64,000 nucleotides of DNA from Phaeobacter italicus (GTDB lineage: Bacteria > Pseudomonadota > Alphaproteobacteria > Rhodobacterales > Rhodobacteraceae). This document shows positions 17,897-28,101 of this stretch, piece after piece. The stretch covers positions 806,001 to 870,000 of the forward strand of contig NZ_CVRM01000011.1 of the NCBI RefSeq assembly GCF_001258055.1. The letters run 5' to 3'. The notes below the pieces were generated by a model. It did no database searches. It was not told where the DNA came from and was given only the letters and a program-made list of their open reading frames with translations. How positions within the stretch are numbered: position 1 is the stretch's first letter; the number at the start of each line of letters is the position of its first letter. A program made the position numbers and the translations under genes.

Positions 17897-19054
17897 ATGG
17901 ACACATTCGTGTCCCCCATCGTGGAGTCGCGCCGATGGCTGGAGGGGCTGTCTCTGCCGGATGATCTGCCGCTGCTGAACCTCAGTCAGGCCGCCCCTGC
18001 CGACCCACCGCCTGAAGGGCTGCGCCGCGCCATTGCCGAGGCCGCGCTGAACGATGACGCAAGCCATCTTTATGGTGCTGTTCTCGGTCAGGACGCGCTT
18101 CGCGCAGAGCTTGCGCGCAAGATGTCCGACCACTACGCCGCCGAGATTTCAGCCCAGCAGGTGGCGATCACTGCAGGTTGCAATCAGGCCTTTGCGGCCA
18201 CCATCGCCGCGATCTGCAAGGACGGCGATCAGGTCATCCTGCCGACGCCGTGGTACTTCAATCACAAGATGTGGCTCGATTTGGAAGGGGTCGAAACCTG
18301 CCCGCTTCCCGTTGGCGAGGCCATGCTTCCCTGCCCGGATGCCGCGGCAGAACTGATCACCGACCGCACCCGCGCCATCGTTCTGGTCACACCGAACAAC
18401 CCCTGCGGTGTGGAATTCCCCGACGGGCTGGTGCGCCGGTTCTTTGACCTGGCGCGTGACCGTGGCCTGACGCTGATCGTGGATGAAACCTACCGGGATT
18501 TCGACAGCCGCGACGGTGCGCCCCACGCGCTGTTTCAGGTTCCCGACTGGTCCGACACGCTGATCCACCTTTATTCCTTTTCCAAGGCCTATCGCCTGAC
18601 GGGCCACCGCCTTGGCGCGATCGCAGCCCATCCGGATCACCTCTACGAGATGGAGAAGTTCCTGGACACCGTTGCCATCTGCCCCGCACAGCTCGGCCAG
18701 GTTGGTGCGCTTTGGGGGTTGCAGAACCTGGACGACTGGCTGGCGGGGGAACGGCAAGAACTCCTGAACCGGCGCGCCGCCATCGAAACAGGCTTTGGCC
18801 CCCTGGCAGAGCGCGGCTGGAAGCTGTTGGGCTGTGGTGCCTATTTCGCCTACGTCGAACACCCGTTTTCGCAGCATTCCGAGGATCTGGCGAAACGGCT
18901 GGTGCGCGAACTGGGGGTCATGATGCTGCCCGGCAGCATGTTCACACCCAAAAGTGAAACAGCCGGTCACCGCCAGTTCCGCATCGCCTTTGCCAATGTC
19001 GATGAAGACGGCATCCAGATGCTGTTTGATCGATTGGCGGGCTGGCACCCCTAG
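17897..19054 (+). CDS. Class I/II pyridoxal-phosphate aminotransferase
   Basis: The protein has 385 residues from the chosen start. Fold-type I aminotransferase features are YGAVLGQDALRAELA, AGCNQAFAATIAAI, VLVTPNNPCGVEFP, LIVDETYRDFD and the PLP-lysine region LYSFSKAYRLTGHRLG. The substrate cannot be decided; relatives include aspartate and aromatic aminotransferases. The start is uncertain. An in-frame ATG at 17837 adds 20 residues (MAQTRSSSVQKG...) without family resemblance, but has TAAGG upstream, whereas the ATG at 17897 begins a conserved-looking SPIVESRRWL stretch and lacks a clear ribosome site. No close operon partner is seen; ppiD begins 166 bases later. Confidence 0.88.
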   Translation: MDTFVSPIVESRRWLEGLSLPDDLPLLNLSQAAPADPPPEGLRRAIAEAALNDDASHLYGAVLGQDALRAELARKMSDHYAAEISAQQVAITAGCNQAFAATIAAICKDGDQVILPTPWYFNHKMWLDLEGVETCPLPVGEAMLPCPDAAAELITDRTRAIVLVTPNNPCGVEFPDGLVRRFFDLARDRGLTLIVDETYRDFDSRDGAPHALFQVPDWSDTLIHLYSFSKAYRLTGHRLGAIAAHPDHLYEMEKFLDTVAICPAQLGQVGALWGLQNLDDWLAGERQELLNRRAAIETGFGPLAERGWKLLGCGAYFAYVEHPFSQHSEDLAKRLVRELGVMMLPGSMFTPKSETAGHRQFRIAFANVDEDGIQMLFDRLAGWHP

Positions 19055-19220
19055 AACCAGCACCCACCTGATCGGGCTTTCCCCGCCCGCTCCCTTTTCT
19101 CTGATCGCGCCCAAGGCAGAGGTCACTTGCCCCGGACCGACCCGCAGCGTATTCAGAGCCAAACATATTCTGGCATTCCATCTGCCCCGCGCAGATCGCA
19201 GACCGACTTACGAGGACAGC

Positions 19221-21062
19221 ATGGCCGCAGGCATGAAAAAACTATCAAAAACCTTTGTCTGGATCCTGATGGGGATGCTGATTGTCGGCCTCGCGGGGTT
19301 TGGCGCGGTGAATTTCACCGGGTCCGTCGGCTCTGTTGCCGTCGTGGGCGAGCAAGAGGTCTCGGTTGATGACTATGCCCGCGAATTGCAGCGGGAACAG
19401 CGCGCGCTCGAGGCGCAGACAGGCCAGCGTATGCCCATCGCCCAGCTGACCACCCTTGGCCTTGACCGTGTGGTTCTGGGACGGCTGATCGCAATCGCCG
19501 CGCTTGATCAGGAAAGCAGCGATCTTGGCCTGTCCATCGGTGACGAAAACCTGTTTGAAGAAATCAGCCGCATTGAGGCCTTTCAGGATCCAGCGGGCAA
19601 CTTCAGCCGCGAGAACTATCAGTTCGCGTTGGAAAACATCGGCCTGAACGAACGCGCCTTTGAGGCGGATCTGCGCCGCGAGTCCGCACGCACGCTGGTT
19701 CAAGGCGCCGTCATGGTTGGAACCGAGATGCCCGACACCCTGCGCGATACCCTGACCAACTACATCGGTGCGCGCCGCAGCTTTGACTGGCTGGTGATCG
19801 ATCCTGCCTCCATCGCCCTGACAGCGGTTGAGCCGACCGAGGAAGAGCTGCGCGCCTTTTATGACGCCAATATCGACCAGTTCACCCTGCCCCGCACCAA
19901 GGTCATCACTTACGCCGCCCTGCGCCCCGATGCGCTGGTCGATGAAATCGAGGTGGATGAGGCCGCCCTTCAGCAGCTCTTCAACGACCGCAGCGACGAA
20001 TACCAGGTGCCAGAGCGCCGTCTCGTCGAACGTCTTGTTTTCGCCGATCAGGACGCCGCCGCCAGCGCCAAGGCCCAGCTTGATATCAACGGCACCACCT
20101 TTGAGGCATTGGTCGAAAACCGCGGTCTGACCCTGCAGGATATCGACATGGGCGATGTGACCATGGGCGATCTTGGCACGGCTGCGCAGGATGTCTTTTC
20201 CGCTGAGGTCGGCACTGTCGTCGGCCCTCTCGACAGCGACCTTGGCCCCGCGCTTTACCGGGTCAACGGCCGTCTTGAGGCCCGCGTGACCCAGCTTGAT
20301 GATGTGCGCGACGAACTGCGCGCAGAACTGGCAACCGACCGCGCCCGCCGCCTGATCGAAACCCGTGCCGAAGACATCAACGACATGTTGGCCGGTGGCG
20401 CCACGCTGGAAGAGCTGGAGCAGGAACCCGGCATGGAACTGGGCCAGATCGACTGGCACACAGGCAGCTCGGATGGCATCGCAGCTTATGACGGCTTCCG
20501 CAGCGTGGCCTCCGCTGTCACCATCGAAGACTTCCCCGAAGTGGAGTTCCTCGAAGATGGCAGCCTGTTTGCCCTGCGCCTTGACGAAGAGCTGGAGCCG
20601 CGCCCCGAACCGTTTGAGGACGCACAGGACAAGCTGCGCGCGGCCTGGCAGGACAACCGCCTGCAAGAGGCGATGAAGGCCGAAGCAGACCGCGTGGCCG
20701 CTCTTCTGCGCAGCGGTGACGACCTGCCCGAAGATCTGATCCTCACCTCAGAAGAGGGGCTGACACGAACCGCCTTTATCGAGGCAGCACCACAGGAAAT
20801 GATGATCCGTGTCTTTGACATGGCACCGGGCGATGTGGCCGTCGTCTCCGACCCGCGCGCCACTGCTGTGGTCCGTCTGATCGAAGAGCTGCCGGTGGCC
20901 GAAACCCCGGAAATGGCGGCTCTCTCCGAGGCGATGGGCACCCAGCTGGATCAGGCGCTGGCTCAGGCCCTGTTCGAAGCCTTCGTGCAGGATGTCCAGA
21001 CCCGCGCCGCGCCGCGCATTGACCCGCAGGCGCTGAGCGCTGTTCACGCGAACTTCCAGTAA
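19221..21062 (+). CDS. PpiD-like periplasmic peptidyl-prolyl isomerase/chaperone (SurA_N-PpiC)
   Basis: This 613-residue, inner-membrane-anchored protein has a single N-terminal membrane segment at about 11-31 (FVWILMGMLIVGLAGFGA) and a SurA-type N-terminal chaperone region (about 35-170). A parvulin-like PpiC region near 245-370 is degenerate, as usual for PpiD. A C-terminal region extends to 613. It would assist folding of exported proteins at the inner membrane. The start at 19221 has CGAGG nearby; MKKLSK four codons later is an alternative, and extensions into the aminotransferase end are rejected. trpE starts 16 bases after its stop, so the two are likely co-transcribed. Confidence 0.85.
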   Translation: MAAGMKKLSKTFVWILMGMLIVGLAGFGAVNFTGSVGSVAVVGEQEVSVDDYARELQREQRALEAQTGQRMPIAQLTTLGLDRVVLGRLIAIAALDQESSDLGLSIGDENLFEEISRIEAFQDPAGNFSRENYQFALENIGLNERAFEADLRRESARTLVQGAVMVGTEMPDTLRDTLTNYIGARRSFDWLVIDPASIALTAVEPTEEELRAFYDANIDQFTLPRTKVITYAALRPDALVDEIEVDEAALQQLFNDRSDEYQVPERRLVERLVFADQDAAASAKAQLDINGTTFEALVENRGLTLQDIDMGDVTMGDLGTAAQDVFSAEVGTVVGPLDSDLGPALYRVNGRLEARVTQLDDVRDELRAELATDRARRLIETRAEDINDMLAGGATLEELEQEPGMELGQIDWHTGSSDGIAAYDGFRSVASAVTIEDFPEVEFLEDGSLFALRLDEELEPRPEPFEDAQDKLRAAWQDNRLQEAMKAEADRVAALLRSGDDLPEDLILTSEEGLTRTAFIEAAPQEMMIRVFDMAPGDVAVVSDPRATAVVRLIEELPVAETPEMAALSEAMGTQLDQALAQALFEAFVQDVQTRAAPRIDPQALSAVHANFQ

Positions 21063-21078
21063 TCAAGGCACGCGACCC

Positions 21079-22590
21079 ATGGCCCTGACCCCCGATTTCG
21101 ACACTTTCGCCAAAGCCTACGAGGCCGGTGAAAACCAGGTTGTCTACACCCGCCTTGCCGCCGATCTCGACACACCTGTGTCGCTGATGCTCAAGCTGAC
21201 AGGCGCGCAGAAAGACGCCTTCATGCTGGAATCCGTGACCGGCGGAGAGGTGCGTGGACGTTACTCCATCATCGGCATGAAACCCGATCTGGTCTGGCGG
21301 TGCCGGGGCGAGCTGGCTGAACTGAACCGCGATGCCCGCTTTGATGCCGATGCCTTTACCCCCTTGGACGGCAACCCGCTGGACCGGCTGCGCGACATCA
21401 TCGCTGAAAGCCGGATCAACCTGCCTGATGACCTGCCTCAGGCGGCGGCGGGCCTCTTTGGCTATCTTGGCTACGACATGATCCGTCTGGTAGAGCATCT
21501 GCCCGACGTGAACCCCGATCCGCTTGGCCTGCCTGATGCGCTGATGCTGCGGCCCTCGGTGATTGCGGTGCTGGATGGCGTCAAGGGCGAGGTCACGGTG
21601 GTTTCTCCTGCCTGGGTCAGCGAAGGCCAGACAGCCAAGGCCGCCTACGCCCAGGCCGCTGAGCGGGTGATGGATGCCGTGCGTGATCTTGAACGCGCCA
21701 TGCCCGCCGAAAGCCGCGATCTGGGCGATGCCCATGAGGTGGCCCCACCGGTGAGCAACTTCACCAAGGATGGCTATATGGCTGCGGTGGAAAAGGCCAA
21801 GGGCTATATCCGCGCAGGCGACATCTTCCAGGTGGTGCCGGCACAGCGCTGGACGCAAGCGTTCCCCCAGCCGCCCTTTGCGCTCTACCGCTCGCTGCGG
21901 CGCACCAACCCGTCGCCCTTCATGTTCTACTTCAACTTCGGCGGCTTTCAGGTGATTGGCGCAAGCCCTGAAATTCTGGTCCGCGTCTTCGGGCAGGAGG
22001 TCACCATCCGCCCCATCGCAGGCACCCGCCCCCGCGGTGCCACCCCGGAAGAGGACAAGGCGCTGGAGGCCGATCTGCTGGCCGACAAGAAAGAGCTGGC
22101 AGAGCATCTGATGCTGCTGGATCTGGGCCGCAACGACACCGGACGGGTCGCCAAAATCGGCACCGTCCGCCCGACCGAAAAGTTCATCATCGAGCGTTAC
22201 AGCCACGTGATGCACATCGTTTCCAATGTCGTGGGCGAACTGGCAGAGGACAAGGACGCGCTGGACGCATTCTTCGCGGGCATGCCCGCAGGCACCGTCT
22301 CCGGCGCGCCCAAGGTCCGCGCAATGGAAATCATCGACGAGCTGGAGCCGGAAAAACGCGGCATCTACGGCGGCGGCGTCGGCTATTTCTCGGCAGGCGG
22401 CGACATGGACATGTGCATCGCGCTGCGCACCGCCATCGTCAAGGATCAGAACCTCTACATCCAGGCTGGCGGCGGTGTCGTCTACGACAGCGACCCGGAG
22501 GCCGAGTATATGGAGACCGTCCATAAATCCAACGCCATCCGCCGCGCCGCGGCAGATGCCGCGCGCTTTACCGGCAACGGAAATAGCTGA
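21079..22590 (+). CDS. trpE: Anthranilate synthase component I
   Basis: This 503-residue large subunit forms anthranilate from chorismate with ammonia supplied by TrpG. The N-terminal regulatory motif FMLESV is the tryptophan-feedback L-L-E-S region. The chorismate-binding domain (about 230-495) carries DIFQVVPAQRW, GASPEILVRV, PIAGTRPRG, LGRNDTGRVAKIGTV and GAPKVRAMEIIDELE. The gene is downstream of ppiD and separated from trpG by an antisense deacetylase-like gene (22738-24348), so component I and component II of the same enzyme are not in one operon here. A bidirectional terminator follows. Confidence 0.97.
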   Translation: MALTPDFDTFAKAYEAGENQVVYTRLAADLDTPVSLMLKLTGAQKDAFMLESVTGGEVRGRYSIIGMKPDLVWRCRGELAELNRDARFDADAFTPLDGNPLDRLRDIIAESRINLPDDLPQAAAGLFGYLGYDMIRLVEHLPDVNPDPLGLPDALMLRPSVIAVLDGVKGEVTVVSPAWVSEGQTAKAAYAQAAERVMDAVRDLERAMPAESRDLGDAHEVAPPVSNFTKDGYMAAVEKAKGYIRAGDIFQVVPAQRWTQAFPQPPFALYRSLRRTNPSPFMFYFNFGGFQVIGASPEILVRVFGQEVTIRPIAGTRPRGATPEEDKALEADLLADKKELAEHLMLLDLGRNDTGRVAKIGTVRPTEKFIIERYSHVMHIVSNVVGELAEDKDALDAFFAGMPAGTVSGAPKVRAMEIIDELEPEKRGIYGGGVGYFSAGGDMDMCIALRTAIVKDQNLYIQAGGGVVYDSDPEAEYMETVHKSNAIRRAAADAARFTGNGNS

Positions 22591-22660
22591 GACACAAGGC
22601 TGACAGGGGCCACGCCGGCGCCCTGTCATCTTTCCCCAAATACTCTCGCCGAAGGCAAAA

Positions 22661-22692
22661 GGCGCCGCTCCAATCGGAGCGGCGCCTTTTTT
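22661..22692. terminator. Bidirectional terminator between trpE and the deacetylase-like gene
   Basis: An 11-bp stem (22661-22671 with 22676-22686) and 4-base loop are followed by TTTTTT on the plus strand and TTTTGCC on the minus strand, between convergent genes. Confidence 0.85.
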
Positions 22693-22737
22693 CTGGTCGA
22701 TCTGGTCCAACTGTCATCCGCACGGACAACAGCCGAT

Positions 22738-24348
22738 TTACTCGGTGGGCAGCTTCGCCCGCAGACTGGCGGACACCGGCGCAAGGGACACCCGGCTCGC
22801 CCGATCCTGCAGCCCCCAAAGCAAGAGCGCGGAAATCGTATCGGGCTGCACACGCCCCAGCATGATCACAGCCCCCTCCTGCCCCGCACGAAACGCGGCC
22901 TGATCCAGAAACCGGCGGATTGCACGCGGATCCTGCCCAGCCCCGTCAAAGTCGCGGAACACTACACCTGCCGGCATCCCGTTGCGCAGCGCCAGTTTCT
23001 GGACAGTGTTCAGCCCAGCATCCTGCGTCACCATTCCGTAGCCCATTGCATCCAGCGCTGCCGCCATCTGGTCTGCCAGCGGGCGATTGCCCTGAAAGCC
23101 GGTCTGAACGCCTTCCAGCACCGCAACGGAGGACGGCAGCTGATCCAGCCAGACAGCCAGTGCCGTCTCTGCATCCTGCGGAGAGGCATCACGCGCCAGA
23201 TCCGCCATCACCATAACCTCAAACCCCGCAGCGCGGTGCGCGCGCATCTTTTCCACTGCGCGCGGATCGTTGGGATCCAGCGCAAAGGTCAGCGGATAGG
23301 GGAAATCCTGCAGCGCCTCGGCGCCGATGGCATCGGCATCATCGATCAAGACGATCGACATCAGGGCGCGACCCTCTTCGGGGGTAAACGCTTCGGCATT
23401 GGCCACAAATGGATCAAGCCCACGGGGCGAGACGCTTGCAGGCTCTGTCCCCTCGTCCGTCCGGTCGCGGTCCACCAGCGAACCGGCAGGCGTCCCGATG
23501 CGGGGGCGCGTGGTTTCTACCGCTTCGCCGGTATTGGTTGTGGTCGGCAGGGCGGCGATCCGGCTCGGCTGGGCACCGCTGTCATCGCTCTCCTGCGCGG
23601 CTACCTCTGGTGTCTGGGTGCCCACCTGTTCAGGTGCGGGCTGGCCCTGGCCGGGCAAAAGCGGCGTCGCGGTCGGATCGGGCGCAGAGCCCAGGCTCGG
23701 CCCGCCAAGATCAGGCGCGGCCAGACCGGGGGTGCTGCTCGCCACATCCGGCGCGGGCAAGGCCGTCGCACCCTGGGTGCCATCAGATGACGCTGGTGAT
23801 GTCGATGGATCAGTGACCGTCTCACCGGGGCTTTCTGGCCGTGGTTCCGCCGTGGTCTCGCCAAGCGGGTTTTGATCCTGCGCCGGGCTTGTCGGTGCTG
23901 GGGGTTGGGCGGGCTCGGTAGAGACCACCAGATCCTGCTCCTGCCCCGGAGCATCTGGCGCGGGCAGTGCATCAACGGGGGTCACGGGGGCATCGCGGGC
24001 GATATCGATCGCTGGCGCGCCAACGCCACCAGGCGCGTCGCCAACGCTTCCTGCGGTGGTGCCGACCTGCGGGCGCGCGGCACCTGCGGTCTCGGCCTCA
24101 GAAAGGGCTGTCAGATCATCGCCCACCACCTGCGGATCCAGCGCCGCGGGAGGCGTTTCAACCAGATCAGGATCTGCGCCCACATCCTCGACCGGGCTGC
24201 TGTCTGCCGGATCTGTCACCGGTGCGCGGGCAGGTTCGGCAACGCTCACCTCAACGGATTGCGGAAGCGGCACCGACAGCGACCAGGCAACCGCACCAAC
24301 TGCGGCCACCAAGGCCCCGAAACTCACGCCTCCAAGAAACCCTCGCAT
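22738..24348 (-). CDS. Divergent polysaccharide deacetylase family protein with long disordered linker
   Basis: This 536-residue protein has an N-terminal membrane anchor or signal (about 5-27). A very long low-complexity stretch rich in Pro, Ala, Asp, Thr and Gln (about 30-310) follows. The C-terminal domain (about 318-536) resembles the divergent polysaccharide deacetylase family (PF04748 type). Supporting motifs are MSIVLIDDADA, PYPLTFALDPNDP, GFEVMVMADLA, VAVLEGVQTGFQGN and YGMVTQDAG. The expected location is the periplasm, with the linker spanning towards the wall. Catalytic competence is uncertain because these proteins deviate from classical NodB metal-binding residues. The gene lies antisense between trpE and trpG. 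Confidence 0.78.
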   Translation of the reverse strand: MRGFLGGVSFGALVAAVGAVAWSLSVPLPQSVEVSVAEPARAPVTDPADSSPVEDVGADPDLVETPPAALDPQVVGDDLTALSEAETAGAARPQVGTTAGSVGDAPGGVGAPAIDIARDAPVTPVDALPAPDAPGQEQDLVVSTEPAQPPAPTSPAQDQNPLGETTAEPRPESPGETVTDPSTSPASSDGTQGATALPAPDVASSTPGLAAPDLGGPSLGSAPDPTATPLLPGQGQPAPEQVGTQTPEVAAQESDDSGAQPSRIAALPTTTNTGEAVETTRPRIGTPAGSLVDRDRTDEGTEPASVSPRGLDPFVANAEAFTPEEGRALMSIVLIDDADAIGAEALQDFPYPLTFALDPNDPRAVEKMRAHRAAGFEVMVMADLARDASPQDAETALAVWLDQLPSSVAVLEGVQTGFQGNRPLADQMAAALDAMGYGMVTQDAGLNTVQKLALRNGMPAGVVFRDFDGAGQDPRAIRRFLDQAAFRAGQEGAVIMLGRVQPDTISALLLWGLQDRASRVSLAPVSASLRAKLPTE

Positions 24349-24547
24349 GTCTGATCTGCCTCTCGCTGCCTTCTGGAACGGTTGCGTTCTTTTGGTCAGA
24401 CGCTCACCTCTGCGTCAAGAACCCCGATGCGGCCCCAGATGCAGTGATGTGGACTTGACGCTGCCGCGCAACCCTGAACATGTATGTCCCGACCACTATA
24501 CTGCGGCGCGGCCCCGGCCCGCCAGCCCTTAAACGAGCCCCGCGACT

Positions 24548-25129
24548 ATGCTGCTGCTGATCGACAACTATGACTCCTTTACCTACAACCTCGTGCATTA
24601 TCTGGGGGAACTGGGCGCTGATGTGCAGGTCCACCGCAATGACGCGCTCAACGTTCAGGAGGCGATGGCGCTGAAGCCAGCGGGCATCCTGCTGTCCCCC
24701 GGCCCCTGTGATCCGGATCAGGCGGGCATCTGCCTGGCTCTGACCGAAGCCGCAGCAGAAACCAAGACACCATTGATGGGGGTTTGTCTGGGCCATCAAA
24801 CCATCGGTCAGGCATTTGGCGGCAATGTTGTGCGCTGCAAGGACATCGTCCACGGCAAGATGGGAACCATGCACCACAAGAACATCGGTCTGTTTGCGGG
24901 TCTGCCCACACCGTTTGAGGCCACGCGCTATCACTCTCTCGTGGTGGACCGCGACACGCTGCCTGACAGTCTGGAAATCACGGCAGAGCTGGAAGACGGC
25001 ACCATCATGGGGCTCCAGCACAAGAGCCTGCCAATCCACGGCGTGCAGTTCCACCCGGAATCCATCGCCTCAGAGCACGGCCACAAGCTGCTGCAGAATT
25101 TCCTCGATGTGATGAAGGTGCCCGCATGA
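24548..25129 (+). CDS. trpG: Anthranilate synthase component II (glutamine amidotransferase)
   Basis: This 193-residue class I glutamine amidotransferase supplies ammonia to TrpE. It has the N-terminal [15 protein letters not shown], oxyanion loop [15 protein letters not shown], nucleophile Cys80 in [16 protein letters not shown], and the C-terminal His-Glu pair in [13 protein letters not shown]. It opens the operon trpG-trpD-ung-trpC-moaC-moeA and overlaps trpD by 4 bases (ATGA). The 199-base upstream gap, shared with the divergent deacetylase-like gene, must hold the promoter. I saw no tryptophan-rich leader peptide or attenuator there. Confidence 0.96.
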   Translation: MLLLIDNYDSFTYNLVHYLGELGADVQVHRNDALNVQEAMALKPAGILLSPGPCDPDQAGICLALTEAAAETKTPLMGVCLGHQTIGQAFGGNVVRCKDIVHGKMGTMHHKNIGLFAGLPTPFEATRYHSLVVDRDTLPDSLEITAELEDGTIMGLQHKSLPIHGVQFHPESIASEHGHKLLQNFLDVMKVPA

Positions 25130-26154
25130 GCAATGAGATGAAGCCGCTGATCGACGCTGCAGCGGATCGCGCTCTGAGCCGCGACGAAGCCGAAGCCGCC
25201 TTTACACACCTGTTTGAAGGCAACGCCACACCCAGCCAGATGGGCGGCCTGCTGATGGCCCTGCGCACCCGTGGTGAAACGGTGGATGAATATGCCGCCG
25301 CCGCCGCCGTGATGCGCGCCAAATGCACCCCTGTCGTGGCCCCAGCGGGTGCGATGGACATCGTCGGCACTGGCGGTGATGGCAAGGGCACGCTCAATAT
25401 CTCAACCGCGACCGCCTTTGTCGTCGCGGGGGCCGGGACCGTTGTTGCAAAACACGGCAACCGCAACCTGTCGTCGAAATCCGGCGCAGCGGATGCGCTT
25501 GGCCAGATGGGCATCAACGTCATGGTCGGGCCAAAGGTGGCCGAACAGGCCCTGCGCGAAGCGGGCATCTGTTTCATGATGGCGCCCATGCATCACCCGG
25601 CCATCGCCCATGTGATGCCGACGCGGCAGGAACTTGGCACGCGGACGATTTTCAACATTCTTGGCCCGCTCACTAACCCAGCCGGTGTCAAACGCCAGCT
25701 GACCGGCGCGTTCAGCCGCGATCTGATCCGCCCGATGGCTGAAACGCTCGGCAAACTGGGATCAGAGCAGGCCTGGCTGGTGCATGGCTCGGATGGTACA
25801 GATGAGCTGACAATCACCGGCGTCAGCTGGGTTGCCGCCCTGAACCCCGATGGCAGCGTGACAGAAATGGAAATCCATCCCGAAGACGCAGGCCTGCCGC
25901 CCCACCCGTTCGAGGCCATCATCGGCGGAACGCCCGAAGAAAACGCCAAGGCGTTTGAGGCCCTTCTGGCTGGTGAACCCTCGGCCTATCGCGATGCCGT
26001 ATTGCTGAACTCTGCCGCGGCCTTGGTGGTTGCGGGTGCAGCAAGCGATCTGAAAACCGGCGCCGAGATGGCCCGCACCAGCATCGACAGCGGCGCTGCT
26101 CGCGGCAAGATCGAGGCCGTCGCCCGCATCACCACGGCCGCCGCCAACAAATGA
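25126..26154 (+). CDS. trpD: Anthranilate phosphoribosyltransferase
   Basis: This 342-residue enzyme transfers phosphoribose from PRPP to anthranilate. Signature motifs are [17 protein letters not shown] (PRPP loop), [41 protein letters not shown] and LGPLTNPAG. It overlaps trpG upstream and ung downstream by ATGA, four bases each, which points to translational coupling along the operon. Length and motifs are complete. Confidence 0.97.
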   Translation: MSNEMKPLIDAAADRALSRDEAEAAFTHLFEGNATPSQMGGLLMALRTRGETVDEYAAAAAVMRAKCTPVVAPAGAMDIVGTGGDGKGTLNISTATAFVVAGAGTVVAKHGNRNLSSKSGAADALGQMGINVMVGPKVAEQALREAGICFMMAPMHHPAIAHVMPTRQELGTRTIFNILGPLTNPAGVKRQLTGAFSRDLIRPMAETLGKLGSEQAWLVHGSDGTDELTITGVSWVAALNPDGSVTEMEIHPEDAGLPPHPFEAIIGGTPEENAKAFEALLAGEPSAYRDAVLLNSAAALVVAGAASDLKTGAEMARTSIDSGAARGKIEAVARITTAAANK

Positions 26155-26804
26155 GCGCCGAGCTGGCGGGCCTGGGCGGCTGGTCCGAACTGCCGTTTTT
26201 CACCGAGAGTTACCCAGCTATCGCGCAAGCGGTAGCTGAAGATCCGCGCGTCATCCTGCCACCGACAGAGCAGCGGCTCGCGGCATTGTCCCTGACACCG
26301 CCCGAGGCAACCCGCGTTGTCATCTTGGGCCAAGATCCCTATCCGACCCCCGGCCACGCCCACGGGCTGGCCTTTTCCGTTGCGCCTGACGTGCGCCCGC
26401 TCCCCCGGTCTTTGAATAATATTTTCAAAGAGTTGCAGGATGATGTTGGTGTCGTGAAACCGTCTGGCGACCTGCGCGGCTGGGCCCGCCAAGGTGTCTT
26501 GCTGCTCAACACCGTTCTGTCGGTGCCTGCAGGGGAAGCCAACGGGCACAAGGCGCTTGGCTGGCAGCGGCTCGCACATGAGGTGCTGGCCCTGTCCAGT
26601 CGCCGCCCAACCGCTTATATTCTGTGGGGGAAACAGGCCCAAGGGCTTGAAAAATATATTCAACCGGGCGATCACCTGATCCTGAGGACCGCTCACCCCT
26701 CACCGCTGTCAGCCCGGCGCGGCTTTTTTGGCTCGCGCCCCTTTTCGACAGTAAACCGTTGGCTGACAGAGCAGGATCAGCCAACCATCGACTGGAACGC
26801 GTGA
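26151..26804 (+). CDS. ung: Uracil-DNA glycosylase (family 1)
   Basis: This 217-residue DNA repair enzyme excises uracil from DNA. The catalytic water-activating loop is ILGQDPYP with Asp62. [24 protein letters not shown] and the DNA-intercalation loop [13 protein letters not shown] with His182 identify family 1. The start overlaps trpD by 4 bases and the stop lies 14 bases before trpC, so it is embedded in the tryptophan operon without its own visible promoter. Expression is therefore expected to follow trp transcription, an unusual coupling. Confidence 0.95.
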   Translation: MSAELAGLGGWSELPFFTESYPAIAQAVAEDPRVILPPTEQRLAALSLTPPEATRVVILGQDPYPTPGHAHGLAFSVAPDVRPLPRSLNNIFKELQDDVGVVKPSGDLRGWARQGVLLLNTVLSVPAGEANGHKALGWQRLAHEVLALSSRRPTAYILWGKQAQGLEKYIQPGDHLILRTAHPSPLSARRGFFGSRPFSTVNRWLTEQDQPTIDWNA

Positions 26805-26818
26805 CCGGAGGCGTCAAG

Positions 26819-27631
26819 ATGACTGAAACAGTGCTGGACAAGATCAAGGCCTACAAGCTGGAAGAGGTCGCCGCCGACAAGGCCGCCAAACCGCTCGAAG
26901 CGGTTGAGGCAGAAGCCCGCGAGGCCAGCCCCGTTCGCGGCTTTGCCAAGTCGCTGATGAACGCCAGCCGCGACGGTTATGGTCTGATTGCCGAAATCAA
27001 AAAGGCCAGCCCTTCCAAGGGGTTGATCCGCGAGGATTTTCATCCGGCTGCGCTTGCGAAGGCCTATGAAGCCGGTGGTGCCACTTGTCTGTCTGTCCTG
27101 ACCGACACGCCCAGCTTTCAGGGGGCCAAATCCTTCCTGACCGAGGCGCGCGATGCCTGCTCTCTGCCAGCCCTGCGCAAGGATTTCATGTATGATACCT
27201 ATCAGGTCGCAGAGGCCCGTGCGCTGGGGGCGGATTGTATCCTGATCATCCTCGCCTCTGTGTCCGATGCCCAGGCCGCTGAACTGGAAGCCGCTGCCTT
27301 TGAATGGGATATGGATGTCCTGCTGGAGGTCCATGACGAGGAAGAACTGCATCGGGCCTGCAAACTGAAATCACCTCTGCTTGGCATCAACAACCGCAAT
27401 CTCAAGACATTTGAGACAACGCTCGACACCACCCGCACGCTGTCGCGCCTGGTTCCGGTGGACCGCACAATCGTGTGCGAAAGCGCGCTGTCCACTCCCG
27501 CCGATCTGGCGGATATGGCCCGCTATGGCGCACGCACGTTCCTGATCGGTGAAAGCCTGATGCGCAAAGACGACGTGACCGCCGCCACCCGCGAAATCCT
27601 TGCCAATCCGCTGATGCCGGGAGCAATGTGA
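26819..27631 (+). CDS. trpC: Indole-3-glycerol phosphate synthase
   Basis: This 270-residue TIM-barrel enzyme closes the indole ring from carboxyphenylamino-deoxyribulose phosphate. Motifs are [65 protein letters not shown] and [13 protein letters not shown]. The ATG at 26819 follows GGAGG by 7 bases; an extension to 26759 inside ung is rejected. It is a stand-alone TrpC without a fused TrpF domain, as usual in alphaproteobacteria. The stop overlaps the moaC start. Confidence 0.96.
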   Translation: MTETVLDKIKAYKLEEVAADKAAKPLEAVEAEAREASPVRGFAKSLMNASRDGYGLIAEIKKASPSKGLIREDFHPAALAKAYEAGGATCLSVLTDTPSFQGAKSFLTEARDACSLPALRKDFMYDTYQVAEARALGADCILIILASVSDAQAAELEAAAFEWDMDVLLEVHDEEELHRACKLKSPLLGINNRNLKTFETTLDTTRTLSRLVPVDRTIVCESALSTPADLADMARYGARTFLIGESLMRKDDVTAATREILANPLMPGAM

Positions 27632-28101
27632 TGGCGCTGACCCATTTTGATGGCAAGGGCGATGCCCATATGGTTGATGTCTCGGACAAGGCCGTGACGT
27701 CCCGCATCGCTACTGCCGAAGGCCACATCACGATGGCGCAAGAAACCTTTGATATCATTTCAGAAGGTCGCGCGAAAAAAGGCGATGTTCTGTCTGTTGC
27801 CCGCCTCGCGGGGATCATGGGTGCAAAAAAGACGCCGGATCTCATCCCGCTCTGCCACCCGCTTCCGGTGACCAAGGTTGCGGTCGAGCTGACCCTCGAC
27901 CCAGATCTGCCCGGTGTGCGCGTGGAAGCCACCGTAAAAACCACCGGCCAAACCGGAGTTGAGATGGAAGCCCTCACCGCCGTCTCAACCGCAGCCTTGA
28001 CAGTCTACGACATGGCCAAAGCGGTTGATAAGGCGATGGAGATTGGCGGCATCCGCGTGATCCTAAAAGATGGCGGAAAATCAGGACGATACGAGGCATA
28101 A
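27631..28101 (+). CDS. moaC: Cyclic pyranopterin monophosphate synthase
   Basis: This 156-residue protein converts the GTP-derived intermediate made by MoaA to cyclic pyranopterin monophosphate, the first stable molybdenum cofactor precursor. Conserved segments are [34 protein letters not shown] and [19 protein letters not shown], with the active-site Lys in the C-terminal [10 protein letters not shown] region. The start ATG shares one base with the trpC stop (TGATG); a GTG three bases upstream is possible. It is followed without a gap by moeA, forming a molybdopterin pair at the end of the trp operon. Confidence 0.96.
   Translation: MALTHFDGKGDAHMVDVSDKAVTSRIATAEGHITMAQETFDIISEGRAKKGDVLSVARLAGIMGAKKTPDLIPLCHPLPVTKVAVELTLDPDLPGVRVEATVKTTGQTGVEMEALTAVSTAALTVYDMAKAVDKAMEIGGIRVILKDGGKSGRYEA

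Noticed and set aside
24349-24547. Possible trp leader peptide or attenuator before trpG
   Set aside because: No short frame with tandem tryptophan codons and no competing hairpins with a T-run were seen.
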